From Diploptera punctata (taxonomy: Eukaryota > Arthropoda > Insecta > Blattodea > Blaberidae), in contig JASPKZ010005709.1 in assembly GCA_030220185.1 (NCBI GenBank), forward strand, positions 1,167,501 to 1,231,500: a stretch of 64,000 nt of DNA, given 5' to 3'. The stretch's first letter is position 1, and each line of letters opens with the position of its first letter. Shown here in pieces: positions 9,435 to 19,736 of this stretch. The notes below the pieces were generated by a model, which was not told the DNA's origin, did no database searches, and saw only the letters and a program-made list of their open reading frames with translations. Position numbers and translations under genes: made by a program.

Positions 9435-9725
9435 ACTAACTAACTCACTGGCACTATGAAACCCATAGGTTCATGCCACACAGACATAGCTCTCCATACA
9501 TCTGTATCCTGGGCTAATGTTTTCCAATCATCCCCTGTATAATCTACTTCCCTCAAATCATAGTTAATGTTATTCTTCCACCTCATTCTTGGTCTACCAA
9601 CTGGGCGCTTTCCCTCTGGTTTTCCTACAAGAAGCTTCCATGCACGTCTTTCATTCCCCATTTGTGCTCATCACAGTCTACGAGACTTAACTTTTCTCAT
9701 TATATCTGGCTTCCTATAATTTAAA
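9435..9725 (-). mobile_element. RTE-type LINE 3' end (family L1A)
   Basis: Short open frame (9440-9661) with MGNERRAWKLLVGKPEGKRP and the following GRPRMRWKNN and DLREVDYTGDDWKTLAQD motifs. The protein context (RT connection and C-terminal zinc region) is missing upstream. Confidence 0.8.
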
Positions 9726-10285
9726 AAGATACACTCTGTCCAAATCTAAGAAATTCCAAAATTTAACTAAGAATCCTGGTATAGTACCTCTTGCCCCGAT
9801 CATCAATCCTGTGACAGTTATACTATCTAACTGGTATTTATCTTTGTAATAGTCAACTGTTGGCTTTCATTTAAGAGTCAACTTCCTCAGGTTGGCCACT
9901 ATGAGTCTCAAAGCGAATTGTGGGGTCTAATATCATACCAATTTTAGAAGATGGTCAAAATGCAATAATATCTATTTGACTATTACTCCCATTAGTGGCC
10001 ATGCCATGAACTTCTGCAGAACTGAATAATGGAAAGGAAATTTAGCAGTTGCATCTGGTCTTGAATGGTGTAATGGACTACATGCTGATCTACATCCAGA
10101 AAAACAAAGATAGGATCATAAATTTTGATATTCCCGAGGAAAAAAGATTTGATTTGCATGTTCTTCAGTCAACCAAAAAAATGCAGTGGGAGTCAACATC
10201 CATGGCCGACAATACATAATTCAACAAATGATATGCAAGTATATTGAAAATTACTTTTTTTTAGGAATTAAAAAAACAACAAAAC
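9726..10285. other. E2F intron, no recognised feature
   Basis: AT-rich sequence with short fragments only, including a possible weak LINE remnant near 9720-9900. No gene is supported. Confidence 0.5.
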
Positions 10286-10625
10286 ATTATATTTGAAAAG
10301 AAAAATATACACCTAGACTGGGATTTGAACCCAGGACCTTTGACTCTATCCAAGTGAGCTACTTACGCCTCCAACCTAAACATGTATTTTTCAGTTATAC
10401 ATAGTTAATTCCCTAACCCCAAATGTTATGAGCCGTTGCTACGATTTTTGCAATGGAAGCTCCTTTATTAAGGACTCTTTTTATTGGTAATTTAAACATT
10501 ACTTATAAAGCCAGTAGTGTTTCTTTTAATGTTCCTATTATTCGTTTTTAAACATCTTCATGATGGACAAATTATATTATATTTCTAGGTGTATATTTTT
10601 CTGTTCAAATATAATTTGTTCATCA
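10285..10625. mobile_element. Decayed tRNA-like repeat
   Basis: Minus strand tRNA-like stretch at about 10311-10370 (ACCTAGACTGGGATTTGAACCC on the plus strand is its T-arm), with the ATTATATTTGAA..GAAAAAT junction. The TTGTTCATCATTAAG segment forms an inverted partner at 10612. It is related to the foldback at 800-1262. Confidence 0.5.
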
Positions 10626-10639
10626 TTAAGATGTTTAAA

Positions 10640-10830
10640 AACGAATAATAGGAACAACAAAACAATGGTCAAATACTGAGGATGGAACTGAAGAAGAAAG
10701 TTCTGAAACTTGTCTAAGAAGAACATTATGAGGCGAGCTGCTAAAATTTTACTTAAATTATTGAACATGTTCAAAAGAACACGACAATCTAAGAAGAACC
10801 TCATAATGCTACTTGCTATTGTAATTTATT
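10640..10830 (+). mobile_element. PLE 3' end (solo)
   Basis: Hammerhead motif followed by ATGAGGCGAG and, about 70 bp later, AACCTCATAATGCTACTTGC. This is the normal order of a PLE right end. The left side is fused to a tRNA-like repeat. Confidence 0.65.
10671..10720 (+). ncRNA. Hammerhead-ribozyme motif (PLE)
   Basis: Core CUGAGGA (10676-10682), U, stem II GGAACU/AGUUCU (6 bp), GAAA, stem III AC-UU-GU, C17 at 10714. Stem I UA pairs with UA. It is antisense to E2F. Confidence 0.7.
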
Positions 10831-10910
10831 ATAAGGCATGAAAACAATAGTAAGTTTGAAAAAAGAAACATTAAAAAAATTACACAGTACAATGTGTTGA
10901 GTTTATGTAC

Positions 10911-11009
10911 CTGTTCTCTCATCCCGAGCCGCTCTGCCAATCCTTTCAACTGTGATAATGTGTAGTTCAACTGTTGGCAGCCATACCACACATACCTATT
11001 CTTTCCAAC
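10911..11009 (-). CDS. E2F7/8: Atypical E2F (E2F7/8 type), exon for the end of DNA-binding domain 1
   Basis: A 33-codon exon, phase 0 at both ends, with acceptor TGTTTCAG above 11009 and donor CAG|GTACAT below 10911. It encodes VGKNRYVWYGCQQLNYTLSQ, which is the final beta-strand of the first winged helix (KNRYxWxG is the family pattern) and the following helix, then LKGLAERLGMREQ. It joins directly to MAAK at the end of the 12345-12489 exon, restoring the 'MxxxxxKNRYxWxG' order of E2F7/8. The helix normally continues into a Lys-rich stretch, as the next exon provides. Confidence 0.92.
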
Positions 11010-11044
11010 CTGAAACAGTACATTTCACTAATAAATAAAATTCA

Positions 11045-11945
11045 GTGATTATATTTAAATTAATATTGGGAAGTAAACATTATGAGGTTATATCATTAAT
11101 AGTGAGTGGAGAATATATTTTAATCGACTCACCTCATACATTTTCAAACTTCTTTGATACCGATGGTTTCAGACAATATCATGTCCTTCATCAGTCATGG
11201 CATCCACTGATGAAATTCCGTGATTGTTGATTTCTTTAGTGACATCACCTCTTGTGCTGCCATCTTTCGTTGGGATTTTAAACTTTGTAATTAAAATTTT
11301 TATCCACCGGAATATCGAAATTCATAGATCGATATTTATTCTTCTGAATGAATACCATTTCCCAAATTGTCAATTCCAACGATTTATCCAACTGTTTTAA
11401 AAGTTTCGCTTCTTTTTCAATTTTATGATGTTCTAGTAAACTATGTGCAGCAATTGCTGATTTTTCAATTTCACAATTTTTAATATTCCTAAAATGTTCT
11501 TTAGTGCGTGTTTCTAAATTCCTTTTTGTTTTTTTCTATGTATACTTTGCTACAGTCATTACAATTAATTTGATAAATTTCATATTTCTTACTGTCTGGG
11601 ATGTTGATTTTTTTATTGGTATTTAAAAGTTTTTCCAGACTAAATTTATTAATTGGTGCCAAAGTAATGTTGTATTTGTCAAATATTTTTTTAAATTTCC
11701 CATGTACTATTGGATGGTATGTAATTTTCTTGAAATTCTTCTTTTCGTTACTAACCATTTGTAGGGTAGAGCATTCTTTAAGTTGTTTTTATCTTTCTGA
11801 ATTTCTTTAATTTGTTAATTTCATCAGTGGATGCCATAACTGATAAAGGACATGATATTGTCTGAAACCGTCGGTATCAAAGAAGTTTGAAAATGTATGA
11901 GGTGAGTCGATTGAAATATGTTCTCCACTCACTATTAAAATTCAA
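11045..11945 (-). mobile_element. PLE, truncated, with short inverted partner
   Basis: The minus part carries the hammerhead at 11153-11199, and the region before and through the GIY-YIG domain (11501-11758: FKKITYHPIVHGKFKKIF, then EIYQINCND and VYIEKNKKE). Two catalytic signature residues are lost (GIY is EIY, YIG is YIE), so the nuclease is dead. 11820-11935 is an inverted copy of the 3' end, with its core mutated to CUGAUAA. The outer ends AAACATTATGAGGTT and ATGAGGTGAGTCG are present. Confidence 0.82.
11153..11199 (-). ncRNA. Hammerhead-ribozyme motif (PLE)
   Basis: Core CUGAUGA (11194-11188), A, stem II GGACA/UGUCU (5 bp), GAAA, stem III ACC-AUC-GGU, A17 at 11158. Stem I UCA pairs with UGA. 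It is sense with E2F. Confidence 0.72.
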
Positions 11946-12095
11946 TTCATTGAATTCTTTTTTTACTGTTTAAAAACCTCTCAGTTTCTCAATTAATTGA
12001 AAAAAATCTCATGCATGTGTGTAAATATCTGATAATGAAAACATTATATTATTTTTGGTCTGGACATCTTACCTCAATATTAATGTTGATTTGTT

Positions 12096-12140
12096 CTTGG
12101 ACATGTTTCAAAACAATTCTCTGTTTTATCTTCAGCTTTC
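12096..12140 (-). ncRNA. Hammerhead-ribozyme motif (PLE)
   Basis: Core CUGAAGA (12135-12129), U, stem II AAAACA/UGUUUU (6 perfect bp), GAAA, stem III AC-AU-GU, C17 at 12100. It is sense with E2F. Confidence 0.7.
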
Positions 12141-12191
12141 CCAGACTGGTTTTATTTATGTTGCATAATGCAACATAAATAAAACCAGTCT

Positions 12192-12238
12192 GGGAAAGCT
12201 GAAGATAAAACAGAGAATTGTTTTGAAACATGTCCAAG
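12192..12238 (+). ncRNA. Hammerhead-ribozyme motif (PLE)
   Basis: Mirror copy of the 12096-12140 motif: core CUGAAGA (12198-12204), the same 6-bp stem II, GAAAC-AU-GUC with C17 at 12233. Confidence 0.7.
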
Positions 12239-12344
12239 AACAAATCAACATTAATATTGAGGTAAGATGTCCAGACCAAAAATAATATAATTAAAATAAC
12301 CTCAAAATATAACTTCCTAAAATTAAATATTAATGAAAACATAC

Positions 12345-12489
12345 CTTGGCTGCCATCTGCAAACTTTCCAAAACATTTATAATATCATATATTCTGCGCC
12401 GCTCTGTACCTAATTTTGTTGCTGCCATATCCAGGGAGATCATCATATGTTCGCCTGGTTTTATATTCAATGGAAACAATTGTAAAAAC
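12345..12489 (-). CDS. E2F7/8: Atypical E2F (E2F7/8 type), exon for the core of DNA-binding domain 1
   Basis: 145 bp: one base completing a split Lys codon, then 48 codons. The acceptor is ATTCTAG above 12489 and the donor AAG|GTATGT below 12345. The stretch LGTERRRIYDIINVLESL is the recognition helix of E2F DNA-binding domains (family pattern RRRIYDIxNVLE); it follows FLQLFP and ISLDMAATK as in winged-helix domain 1. RRRIYD contacts the TTTSSCGC site. Phase fits both neighbours: AA from 16640-17017 plus G here, and phase 0 into 10911-11009. Confidence 0.95.
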
Positions 12490-12652
12490 CTAGAATACAA
12501 CATAATGTTAGTATATAACAAATTATTAGAATAATTAATTACCAATACTGGTTTTAACTGAAATATAGAATATGGCTCACTATGCTAAACCATGTGACAC
12601 TGTTGCACTATTTACTTTTTTCATATCTACTAACATTTCCTAATATTTTTAT

Positions 12653-13836
12653 GGGCTCAACTGCACTTCTACTAGCGCTTGATTTTTCAGTTATATTATT
12701 GTATACTATAGCTCTTCTTTTGTATTTACTAACATTATTTAATATTTTAAACTTTTTCAGGATATACTTTCCTTTAGGTCCGGAGAAAATTTTTCTAAGT
12801 TCTATAGAATCGCAGTGCGCATGCGCTAGTGCTCCGATTATCCCACGTAGATAAATGCAGCCTCCAGCAGTTGGCGGTGTATATATGTGTGAAATCAGTA
12901 TGACCAACATTGACAAAAAATTCCCAGAACTTGTCTAAAAATGTATAATTTATTTTACGTATCAAATCACTTTTAAAAAGCAAGGAACCTAAAAGCTAAC
13001 CAAACCTAAATCAATTACTGTAATACAAATCAATTACTCTAACGTAGGTGAAATCCAGGGAACGTGGAATCACATTTAAAAAGCAAGTTCGGGTTGTTGA
13101 TGGTGGCAACGCTGGAACAACATAGGAAGTGGAGGGAAAAACACAAAGAGCAGGAAGTAAGAAATGTAGCACGACCATGTTTTACGCAAATATATAAATA
13201 TGGAAAAAAACTCGTTGGAACATTGGAATATGTTTAAAATGTGCTAAAAAGTGTTGCAAAATGTTTTAAAAGTGTTTAAGAGTGTTTAGTGCATCAGTGG
13301 AATAAGATATAAAATTGGAAAATTTTTCGGACCTAAAGGAAAGTACAGCCCTTTTTCAAACAATTTTTATAACATTATTAGACAGTTTTGAAGTATTTAT
13401 TTAAATATGCAAATTACAATATTATGACACTGTTAGAAATATTGTGATGCTAACTGCTATTTTCTCCACAGAGTATATTACTTAGTCTATGATTTCTCTC
13501 TCGCTGTTTTGGGTTATCGCTGGTTGGATCAGCGTTAGGGAGCGATAAGTGTGTACACCCATTTTTAATAAACGTTTGGTAATTTTAATATTATTAATAT
13601 ATTTTTTAACATAGATTTGGAGATTTATTGCAAATATTGGTCATTTAAATTTCATAGCGACAGATAGTAATTGAGGATGATAATCAATATGTGGTTCGAA
13701 TGTGGGTTATCGGTGGCTCTACAAACTCTGGCGCATGCGTACTGTTATTCTATAGGACTTTGAAAATATTTCACGCTAGTTTAAGTGCAGTTTTTCCGTT
13801 GAAAATATTTCACGCTAGTTTAAGTGCAGTTTTTCC
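12653..13836. mobile_element. hAT-like TIR element with nested MITE (copy 1)
   Basis: Left end GGGCTCAACTGCACTTCTAC and right end complementary to GGAAAAACTGCACTTAAACT. An 8-bp duplication ATTTTTAT flanks it (12645-12652 and 13837-13844). 8-bp duplications are usual for hAT elements. The right end carries an extra 42-bp duplication of itself (13756-13797 and 13798-13836). No transposase is recognised. The sister copy is at 29906-30743. Confidence 0.75.
12760..13350. mobile_element. 591-bp MITE nested in the hAT-like element
   Basis: The ends share TACTTTCCTTTAGGTCCG as inverted repeats. The 8-bp duplication CTTTTTCA (12752-12759, 13351-13358) brackets it. The sister element at 29906-30743 lacks it and shows a single CTTTTTCA, giving an empty site. 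It also contains the GAAATGTT..AGTGCAAcAGTGACATAAGA-type subterminal block shared with 15985-16100 and 31020-31140. Confidence 0.82.
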
Positions 13837-14177
13837 ATTTTTATGTTTTGTAGCACTTTTTAAAACATTAAAAAAATTTTTTTGTACAACATGTGAGATG
13901 AAGTGAATCATTTTTAATACTTAATTATTGATATCTGAAAGTATTCAATGATTGAAGAGTCACTTCTTGATGTTTTATTTTAGGAAGCAATATTTTGAGG
14001 TTCTTTAAATCAAGTTTATTGAGTCTGTATTATCTTACCTTAATTTAATGTTGAGTCACTCCTTCTCTTACCTCATAGTTTATGTTTTTTAAATGTGGGA
14101 ACTGCAGATGTTTTTATTATTAATTTAACACTTCTCCCTTCTCTCGGTCCGGGTGAAAATTTTTCTCTTCAAATATA

Positions 14178-14221
14178 ATGGGAACTGCAGTTTTCAAGAG
14201 TCCCTCTTATCTTCAGCCGAC
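14178..14221 (-). ncRNA. Hammerhead-ribozyme motif (PLE)
   Basis: Core CUGAAGA (14216-14210), U, stem II AAGAG/CUCUU (5 perfect bp, loop GGA), GAAA, stem III AAC-UGCA-GUU, C17 at 14182. Stem I CC pairs with GG. The inverted partner at 15237-15280 has a CUU expansion in stem II and is probably inactive. It is sense with E2F. Confidence 0.7.
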
Positions 14222-14319
14222 ATTATGACTACTGGGTTTTTGTTGGAATCTTCATCTATAACATTGTCATCTGGTGCTGATTTGATGAACTTTGAGATCA
14301 AGTCATTTGACTCATAATG

Positions 14320-15170
14320 TAGTAGTAGTAGTCAAATGTTCTGAAGCTCTTGATTTGTCATCATTCGCTTGCGGGCTTCCCAATAATATTCAGCAATTTG
14401 GAATGGTGTTCCAACTATTTTCTGAAGATCAGCGCAGAACATCAAGTGATCCTTGTTCATTATCGTATTTGTGTCCTTGCATACTATGCAGTGTGGAGAG
14501 TCTAGTAGCTTAATTCTATGTAGATGTGCTGCCAAGCAATCATGACCAGTTTCAAGACAAAATGATGCAACTGCAATTGATCGGGGGCTGTTTGGTATTG
14601 TATCTGGTTCTAGTAATGTCTTCCATATCTTGGTTTCACATTGGATTTTGTTTTGTTCGGCTATTATGGGATTTTATTTTCATTTTGGTGTAGAGTTGTA
14701 CTGATTTGTAAGATAGGTAATTGATCTTACTCTGTTGGATGAGTGCAAGCTTTTTTTACAAGCATATCAGCCTTCCACGCCACAATGTGCTGGAATCCAT
14801 TGTAGAACAACATTTCTGTTTAGATGCAATTTTTGGCTTCTATTATTCTGTGGTCTTGGATGGTCTGGTTATGTGTTAGTGCCATTATGGCTGAGCTAGA
14901 GTCAGAAAGTATTACAGTATTTTGGAAGGAATTGATATGAAGAAACAATTGTTATAGGGCTGTAAGTATTGCTTGTAGTTCACCGCTATAATGTGTTGTA
15001 TATTTCCCAAGAGAGATGTAAAATGAGAAGAGTTTACATGTTATTCCTGTTCCTGCTTCTCTATTCATTAGCGACCCATCTGTATAGACATGAACGCACA
15101 TTTGTTCTGGATATCTAATGTTGATTGTTTCTAATCCTAATTGTTTCATTACTATTGAGCTTGTAGTTTT
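14320..15170 (-). mobile_element. LINE fragment with RNase H domain
   Basis: 14952-15149 encodes VHVYTDGSLMNREAGTGITC, ending THYSGELQAILTAL, the Asp-Gly-Ser and Glu motifs of a retroelement RNase H. 14332-14535 encodes HLHRIKLLDSPHCIVCKDT, the usual C-terminal Cys motif that follows it in R1/I/Jockey-group elements. The region between is frameshifted. Confidence 0.75.
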
Positions 15171-15389
15171 TTATTGATCTTTCTGTCAGGTTTAATGAAC
15201 AGTTGATGCTGCCAAATTCGAGAGGGGATATGTTAGCTGAAGATAAGAGGGACTCTTCTTGAAAACTGCAGTTCCCATGTTTAAAAAAAACATAAACTAT
15301 GAGGTAAGATAAGAAGCGACTCATTCATTCATTCATTCATTCATTCAAGAATTACAAACTTCATTATGTTATTTCCCATATTTAACTAT

Positions 15390-16639
15390 GAACCTCAAAG
15401 TATTACTACTAAATTTTAAAAATATTTGTGTATGTATGCCAAATCTTTCTATAATTTATTTTAAGTTCTACAGAACTGTGCGCAAGGTTTTGTCAATAGT
15501 GTGCAAGCGATATGATCACCTTCACAATAACAAATTGCACTACACTTTTTTTTATTTTGTTAGGTTAAGAAGGTTAAGTCAGTGTATATCAAATTAGTTT
15601 ATGGTTTACTGAATAATATGGATGTTATTTATGTACTACAGAATCATGAGTTGCTGTAATGGTTAATGTAGCTTCCGTTAGATGGTTCTGATTACCAACT
15701 TTCAGAATAAATTCCCGAACATTTAAAAAGATGAACATAAACCTAACAAAACAAACTTCATGCATATTATTTAATAAACTATAATCTAATTTTATGTACA
15801 CTAACTTGTCCCATTGAAACCCAACAAAATGAAGTTAATTTCTTGAAACACGGTTTGGAATTATTTGCAAATGTTTCTAACACTTATTTGAGAGCCATCT
15901 AGCGGATGTTCAATAAGCATTTGCGTGTCTGTAGAACTCAATTCACAATATTCACGTAATTATATAAATATCTGAAAATCGTAAGAAATGTTTATGAAAT
16001 GGTTCCAAAATGTTTAAAATAGTACGAAATGTTATTATAAATGGTCAAAAAGTGTTTAGTGCAATAGTGACATAAGAATGTGGAAAATCGTGGCAGACAA
16101 ATACAAGACCTCAGCCGCCATCTAAATTCAATCTGTATCATCATAATATCAACAATAATTACAAGATCAGTACAATAAATAAACATTGTTTTTGCAAGTG
16201 CCATTTTCTAAACATTTGCAAAACATTGATTACAGATGCATTTCAGTTGTGCACTAAAATATGTAAATGAAGAAGAAACAATCTTTCAAAGAGTGTTTAG
16301 TCTTTCTTTACTATATTATCTTCACTTAAGCATAACTGAAAAAAGTTAAATATATTAAATGACTACAATCTCGACATTCACTTGTTAAAATGGTAACCAT
16401 AATGTAATCAATACTTAATGTAAAAAAGACCTAAGGCATGAGTATCAGTTACTGATCAATTAGAAATAATCCTAACCTTGAACTATTTAACAACTTGCTT
16501 GATAATAATTGAATGAAGCTACATAGGTCTACTTGTTAGATATAAAAAAGCTTAAAACTAAACGGTCATTGACCTATTAGGTTTATTTTATAGTGAACGG
16601 TTAGTTTCGTAAGTAATTGCCAAATAACATTATACTTAC
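15390..16639. other. E2F intron 1-side stretch without recognised gene
   Basis: AT-rich sequence. The only recognised piece is 15985-16100, which shares the subterminal block of the MITE at 12760-13350 (AAATGTTTAAAATAGTACGA, then AGTGACATAAGA). No exon was seen. Confidence 0.55.
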
Positions 16640-17017
16640 TTGTTACACAGTAAACTAAGAGATTTGTCTTTTCTCGATTTGGAATTTTCATCGAACTGAT
16701 TCTGTGGATACTGAAGAGTACATTCCCTTTTCAGTTCTTTAAAGCTTGAAATTGATTCACTGGTCACACAATCTGATCCTCTGTTATTTATTTCGAAATT
16801 GGTGGCAACTTTCGTCAATAATTTTAAATTTGCTGTAGGTGATAATGGGTTCCCTCCATCTGTAGGCCTGGAATTATTTATTTCTCCCAAAACTTTCCTT
16901 CCAGGAGAAGACGAAATACAATTAAAATGTCCTTCTTCATTATTCTCCATCATAGGACTTTCTGAAACAAACAAATTATGGAGAGATGTAGATCTATCTT
17001 CTGCAAACAGGTTAACA
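16640..17017 (-). CDS. E2F7/8: Atypical E2F (E2F7/8 type), N-terminal exon
   Basis: The exon ends AACAA|GTAAGT below 16640, leaving a split Lys codon that the 12345-12489 exon completes. The likely start is MMENNEEGHFNC (ATG at 16953, or the next codon). Sequence before it is open but may be 5' UTR. Acceptors are possible at 17017 (TTTTTAG) or 17000 (TTTGCAG). It encodes a loosely conserved N-terminus, then PLSPTANLKLLTKVA, the short conserved motif that precedes domain 1 in E2F7/8, and near the end SRKDKSLSLLCNK, the first helix of the winged-helix domain. It is a nuclear transcription repressor acting on cell-cycle genes. The start choice is inference; the 3' boundary is firm. Confidence 0.9.
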
Positions 17018-17175
17018 CTAAAAATAAAATTAATTAAGCAATTTATAGAATAATAATGCAGAAATAATATACACACGAAATATATTGAATAATATACCAT
17101 TAAAGGATACTTATTTTCTCATCACTAATCATGAACCAATGTACTATTTTGAGACTCTTTCATTTCAGTCCTTAC

Positions 17176-17222
17176 CGCCAATTAGTTAGCAAATTGCAAA
17201 ATATTCTAATTTTGGCGCGAGA
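17176..17222 (-). promoter_or_regulatory. Putative E2F gene promoter with consensus E2F site
   Basis: TTTGGCGCG at 17211-17219 is a perfect match to the E2F consensus TTTSGCGCS. About 35 bases downstream on the minus strand, GGCG|GTAAGG at 17176/17175 is a plausible 5' splice site for a short non-coding first exon that would splice to 17017. Atypical E2F genes are known E2F targets, so an autoregulatory loop fits. The start of transcription is not directly visible. Confidence 0.5.
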
Positions 17223-17345
17223 CAAAAAACGTGGAACATCAAAGATGATAATTCTAATAGTTATTCTTTTGTTCATCCGTCAAAGACTTTAGTTACACGA
17301 TTTCCCTTTAACATTTTGTTAACTCATTAATAATTTTAACTGATA

Positions 17346-17347
<2 letters not shown>

Positions 17348-17384
<37 letters not shown>
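17348..17384. repeat. (TTA)n microsatellite
   Basis: About 12 uninterrupted TTA units. Confidence 0.95.
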
Positions 17385-17386
<2 letters not shown>

Positions 17387-17736
17387 CAGAAAAAGTAAAT
17401 GCACTATATATACATTTTAAATATTTTATTGTATAAACGTTCGATATATCGATCATACTTAATTTTTAGCAGCGCTTTAAGGTACGTACGGAAAGTGAGG
17501 GAATTACTGAAAGTAGGGTTATTAGTGCAAGAGCGACATAAGTATTGCGCGACAAAAATGTAAATATTTTTTAGGAACTTATTAAATAATTTATCTACAA
17601 TAATAATTACTTTAAACGAAACATTAAATTAAATGTCAAATGTGCCGAAAATAGGACATTAATGCTCCATTTTCCAAGCTAAATTAATGTTTATATGAAT
17701 TTAAACGAATATACTTATGTGGACACCAGTTCTTCA

Positions 17737-18127
17737 TCATCATCATCATGAACAAATTCGTTTTAGGCCATGTGGCCTGTACGGTAAACCTAGCGAAGAT
17801 GGTCTTGATCTTTCCACCGATGTTTTGGTCTTCCTTATCAGTGTGATCATTCCAGTCTTTGCTTAAGTTTCTTCGAGTAGTAGGAAGTCCCCTGGGTTGG
17901 TTACCAGCCATCCGCAGAGCAAGACTAGTGGTAGTGCTGCTACCTTATAGCCTCTAGTCAGGCGTTCAAAATATGGAATTTCCTCCATATTCGATGGAAC
18001 GGTTATACCGCCGTGACTCGGTCCCCATTGCCTCGTTAGTTAAAAGCAGGGTGTACCACGTGCAGGTGAGGTTGAGAATTAGGTAGGAGAGGTTATAGAA
18101 TGCACATCACTATCTCTTACACCCCTT
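17737..18127 (-). mobile_element. LINE insertion with 13-bp target duplication
   Basis: CACCAGTTCTTCA at 17724-17736 and 18128-18140 flanks the insert. Minus orientation: the tail is (CATGATG)-type at the 17737 end. It is preceded by TAGGTTTACCGTACAGGCCA, the 3' end of the LINE family seen open at 24405-24952. The 5' half (17880-18120) contains a CCAGCC..GTAGTGCTGCTACCTTAT block also found at 32285-32400. A 5'/3' deletion product is likely. Confidence 0.75.
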
Positions 18128-18239
18128 CACCAGTTCTTCACTACAATTCTTCACTAATTTATTATTTGTATGATCAGTAAAATTAATTAACTTTTCACAG
18201 AATTAACACGCTTAGTTTATTGTGGCACAATTAAAAGAA

Positions 18240-18640
18240 TATTTAAAAACACAAGAAAGGAAACAAAACTAAAATTTTATAAAGCAGTGACAGTCCCCAT
18301 TACTATTGTATGGTAGTGAATTTTGGGTTTTAATTAAAAGAGAAGAGAAAATCATAGAAGCAGCTGAAATGAGATTTCTGAGAAGTGTGGCTGGCTGCAA
18401 ACTTCTAGATAAAAGAAGTGAAGATATTAGAAATGAACTAATTATTTTTAAACTTTTAGATACAATAAAATAATCTAGAAAAACTGGAAAAAACATGTTC
18501 AAAGAATGAAAGATGATCGCATTCCAAAAATTATACTTAATTACAAACCAAAAGGAGAGGAATGTCGGTGGACCGAAAAAGAGATGGATTCAACTTTTTG
18601 AATGAGAATCTATGAGATCACGTGGGCTTAATCCGTGATT
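18240..18640 (+). mobile_element. Decayed RTE-type LINE 3' end
   Basis: Frameshifted remains: AAEMRFLRSVAGC-like at 18360-18400, then SEDIRNEL, then a degraded RWTEKEMDST end and a tail GTTGTTGATGATGG. Confidence 0.6.
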
Positions 18641-19014
18641 GTTGTTGATGATGGTAGTTTATTGTGAAATTACAGAAGACTCAAATTATTTACGCTTAGT
18701 TCGTTTATAAACACATATTATTGTAAACTTATTTGTGTTAAATTGAAAAACTCGCAAATGAATCTACTTATGTAATACGTTTTTTGGACATTGGTCACAT
18801 CCAAATTATTCTTTCCCTCCCTTTTATCTATAATGAAGATTATAGAATTAAAGTTAAGATAACTGATAGAAGCCATGTCCACGTGTGTTAGCGATATTAT
18901 TTCTGGTTAATCTGGTTTGTTTGCTTGTTAAATAAAAGTAAGCATTAAATGACTAGTATTTTTTTTAAGTTTAATAAAACTTAAAACCTAGTTATAAAGG
19001 CTAATATTATTTGT

Positions 19015-19130
19015 TAGAAAACAAAAACAATGGCCTTTCGGGGAAAATATGCAGTTCGATCGAAAATAGTTTTGGACGATGAATTATCGAACAAGTACAG
19101 AATTTTAAATATTTAGGATGTCACCATATC
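19015..19130 (+). mobile_element. Small LINE scrap
   Basis: Reads KTKTMAFRGKYAVRSKIVLD, matching KTKTMAFRGRDPVRSKIILE of the minus-strand LINE at 19737-20440. The rest of 18640-19730 shows no recognised feature. Confidence 0.6.
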
Positions 19131-19736
19131 TTACAATTGGGAAAATGATATCTTCTTGTAATCTTGTAAGCCCATGTTTTCCTTAACAAAGATTTAGGCG
19201 CTCTCCCCTTACAGGGAAGAATTTGAACCATACTAATTTAGTTACACTTGTTTTCGTATAGATGTCATTTGAGTGGTCCGTGGTAGCGTTCCGCCTCATA
19301 CTGACATCTAGGAAACCAAGGTAGTATTAGGACGGGTAAATTCGGTAAATTTTGCTTAGAGGCCTTTTCATTCAGGCTTGAGGATCTTTTACGAGCCTGA
19401 AAATCTTCAGCCTCGGGACACACGGCTTAAAGTTTAGTGTAATCTCAGATGTGACTGTTCCTACTATTGTAGTATCCATCACGCATAAAATAGGCCTCAT
19501 CTGGGAATAACACGCGTCTAGGAAAGGCAGCATCGTGAGCAGTCTGATGTAGAAATCACTGTACAAAGTTCATACGAGGTACAAAATCCTGTGGTCCTAT
19601 TGCCTGCACATTCCGAAGGTGGTATGCGTGTGGGTTGTACTCCCTCAATACCCTCCAAATGGACTTACGTTCTTAGCACGCGTGCTGTTTGAAGGTTTCG
19701 ACAGTAACTCGCTCGACCACAGCGTCCTCAAAATCA

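Larger units (their letters stand above)
12040..12330. mobile_element. Compact PLE-end foldback with paired hammerheads
   Basis: Nearly perfect inverted repeat (arms about 12050-12165 and 12170-12285), with the loop at TTATGTTGCATAA. It contains only two 3' ends, head to head, with no coding sequence. Ends: GGACATCTTACCTCAATATT and its complement, then AATAACCTCAAAATATAACT. A near relative lies at 51540-51760. Confidence 0.78.
14040..15390. mobile_element. PLE foldback interrupted by a LINE fragment
   Basis: Left arm 14040-14315 and right arm 15225-15390 are inverted PLE ends (GGGAACTGCAGTTTTCAAGA and its partner; TTACCTCATAGTTTATGTTT and its partner). A tRNA-repeat scrap (TTTAACACTTCTC..TTTTTCTCTTCAAATATAA) is inserted at 14110-14180. 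The centre holds an RNase H-encoding LINE piece. Confidence 0.7.
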
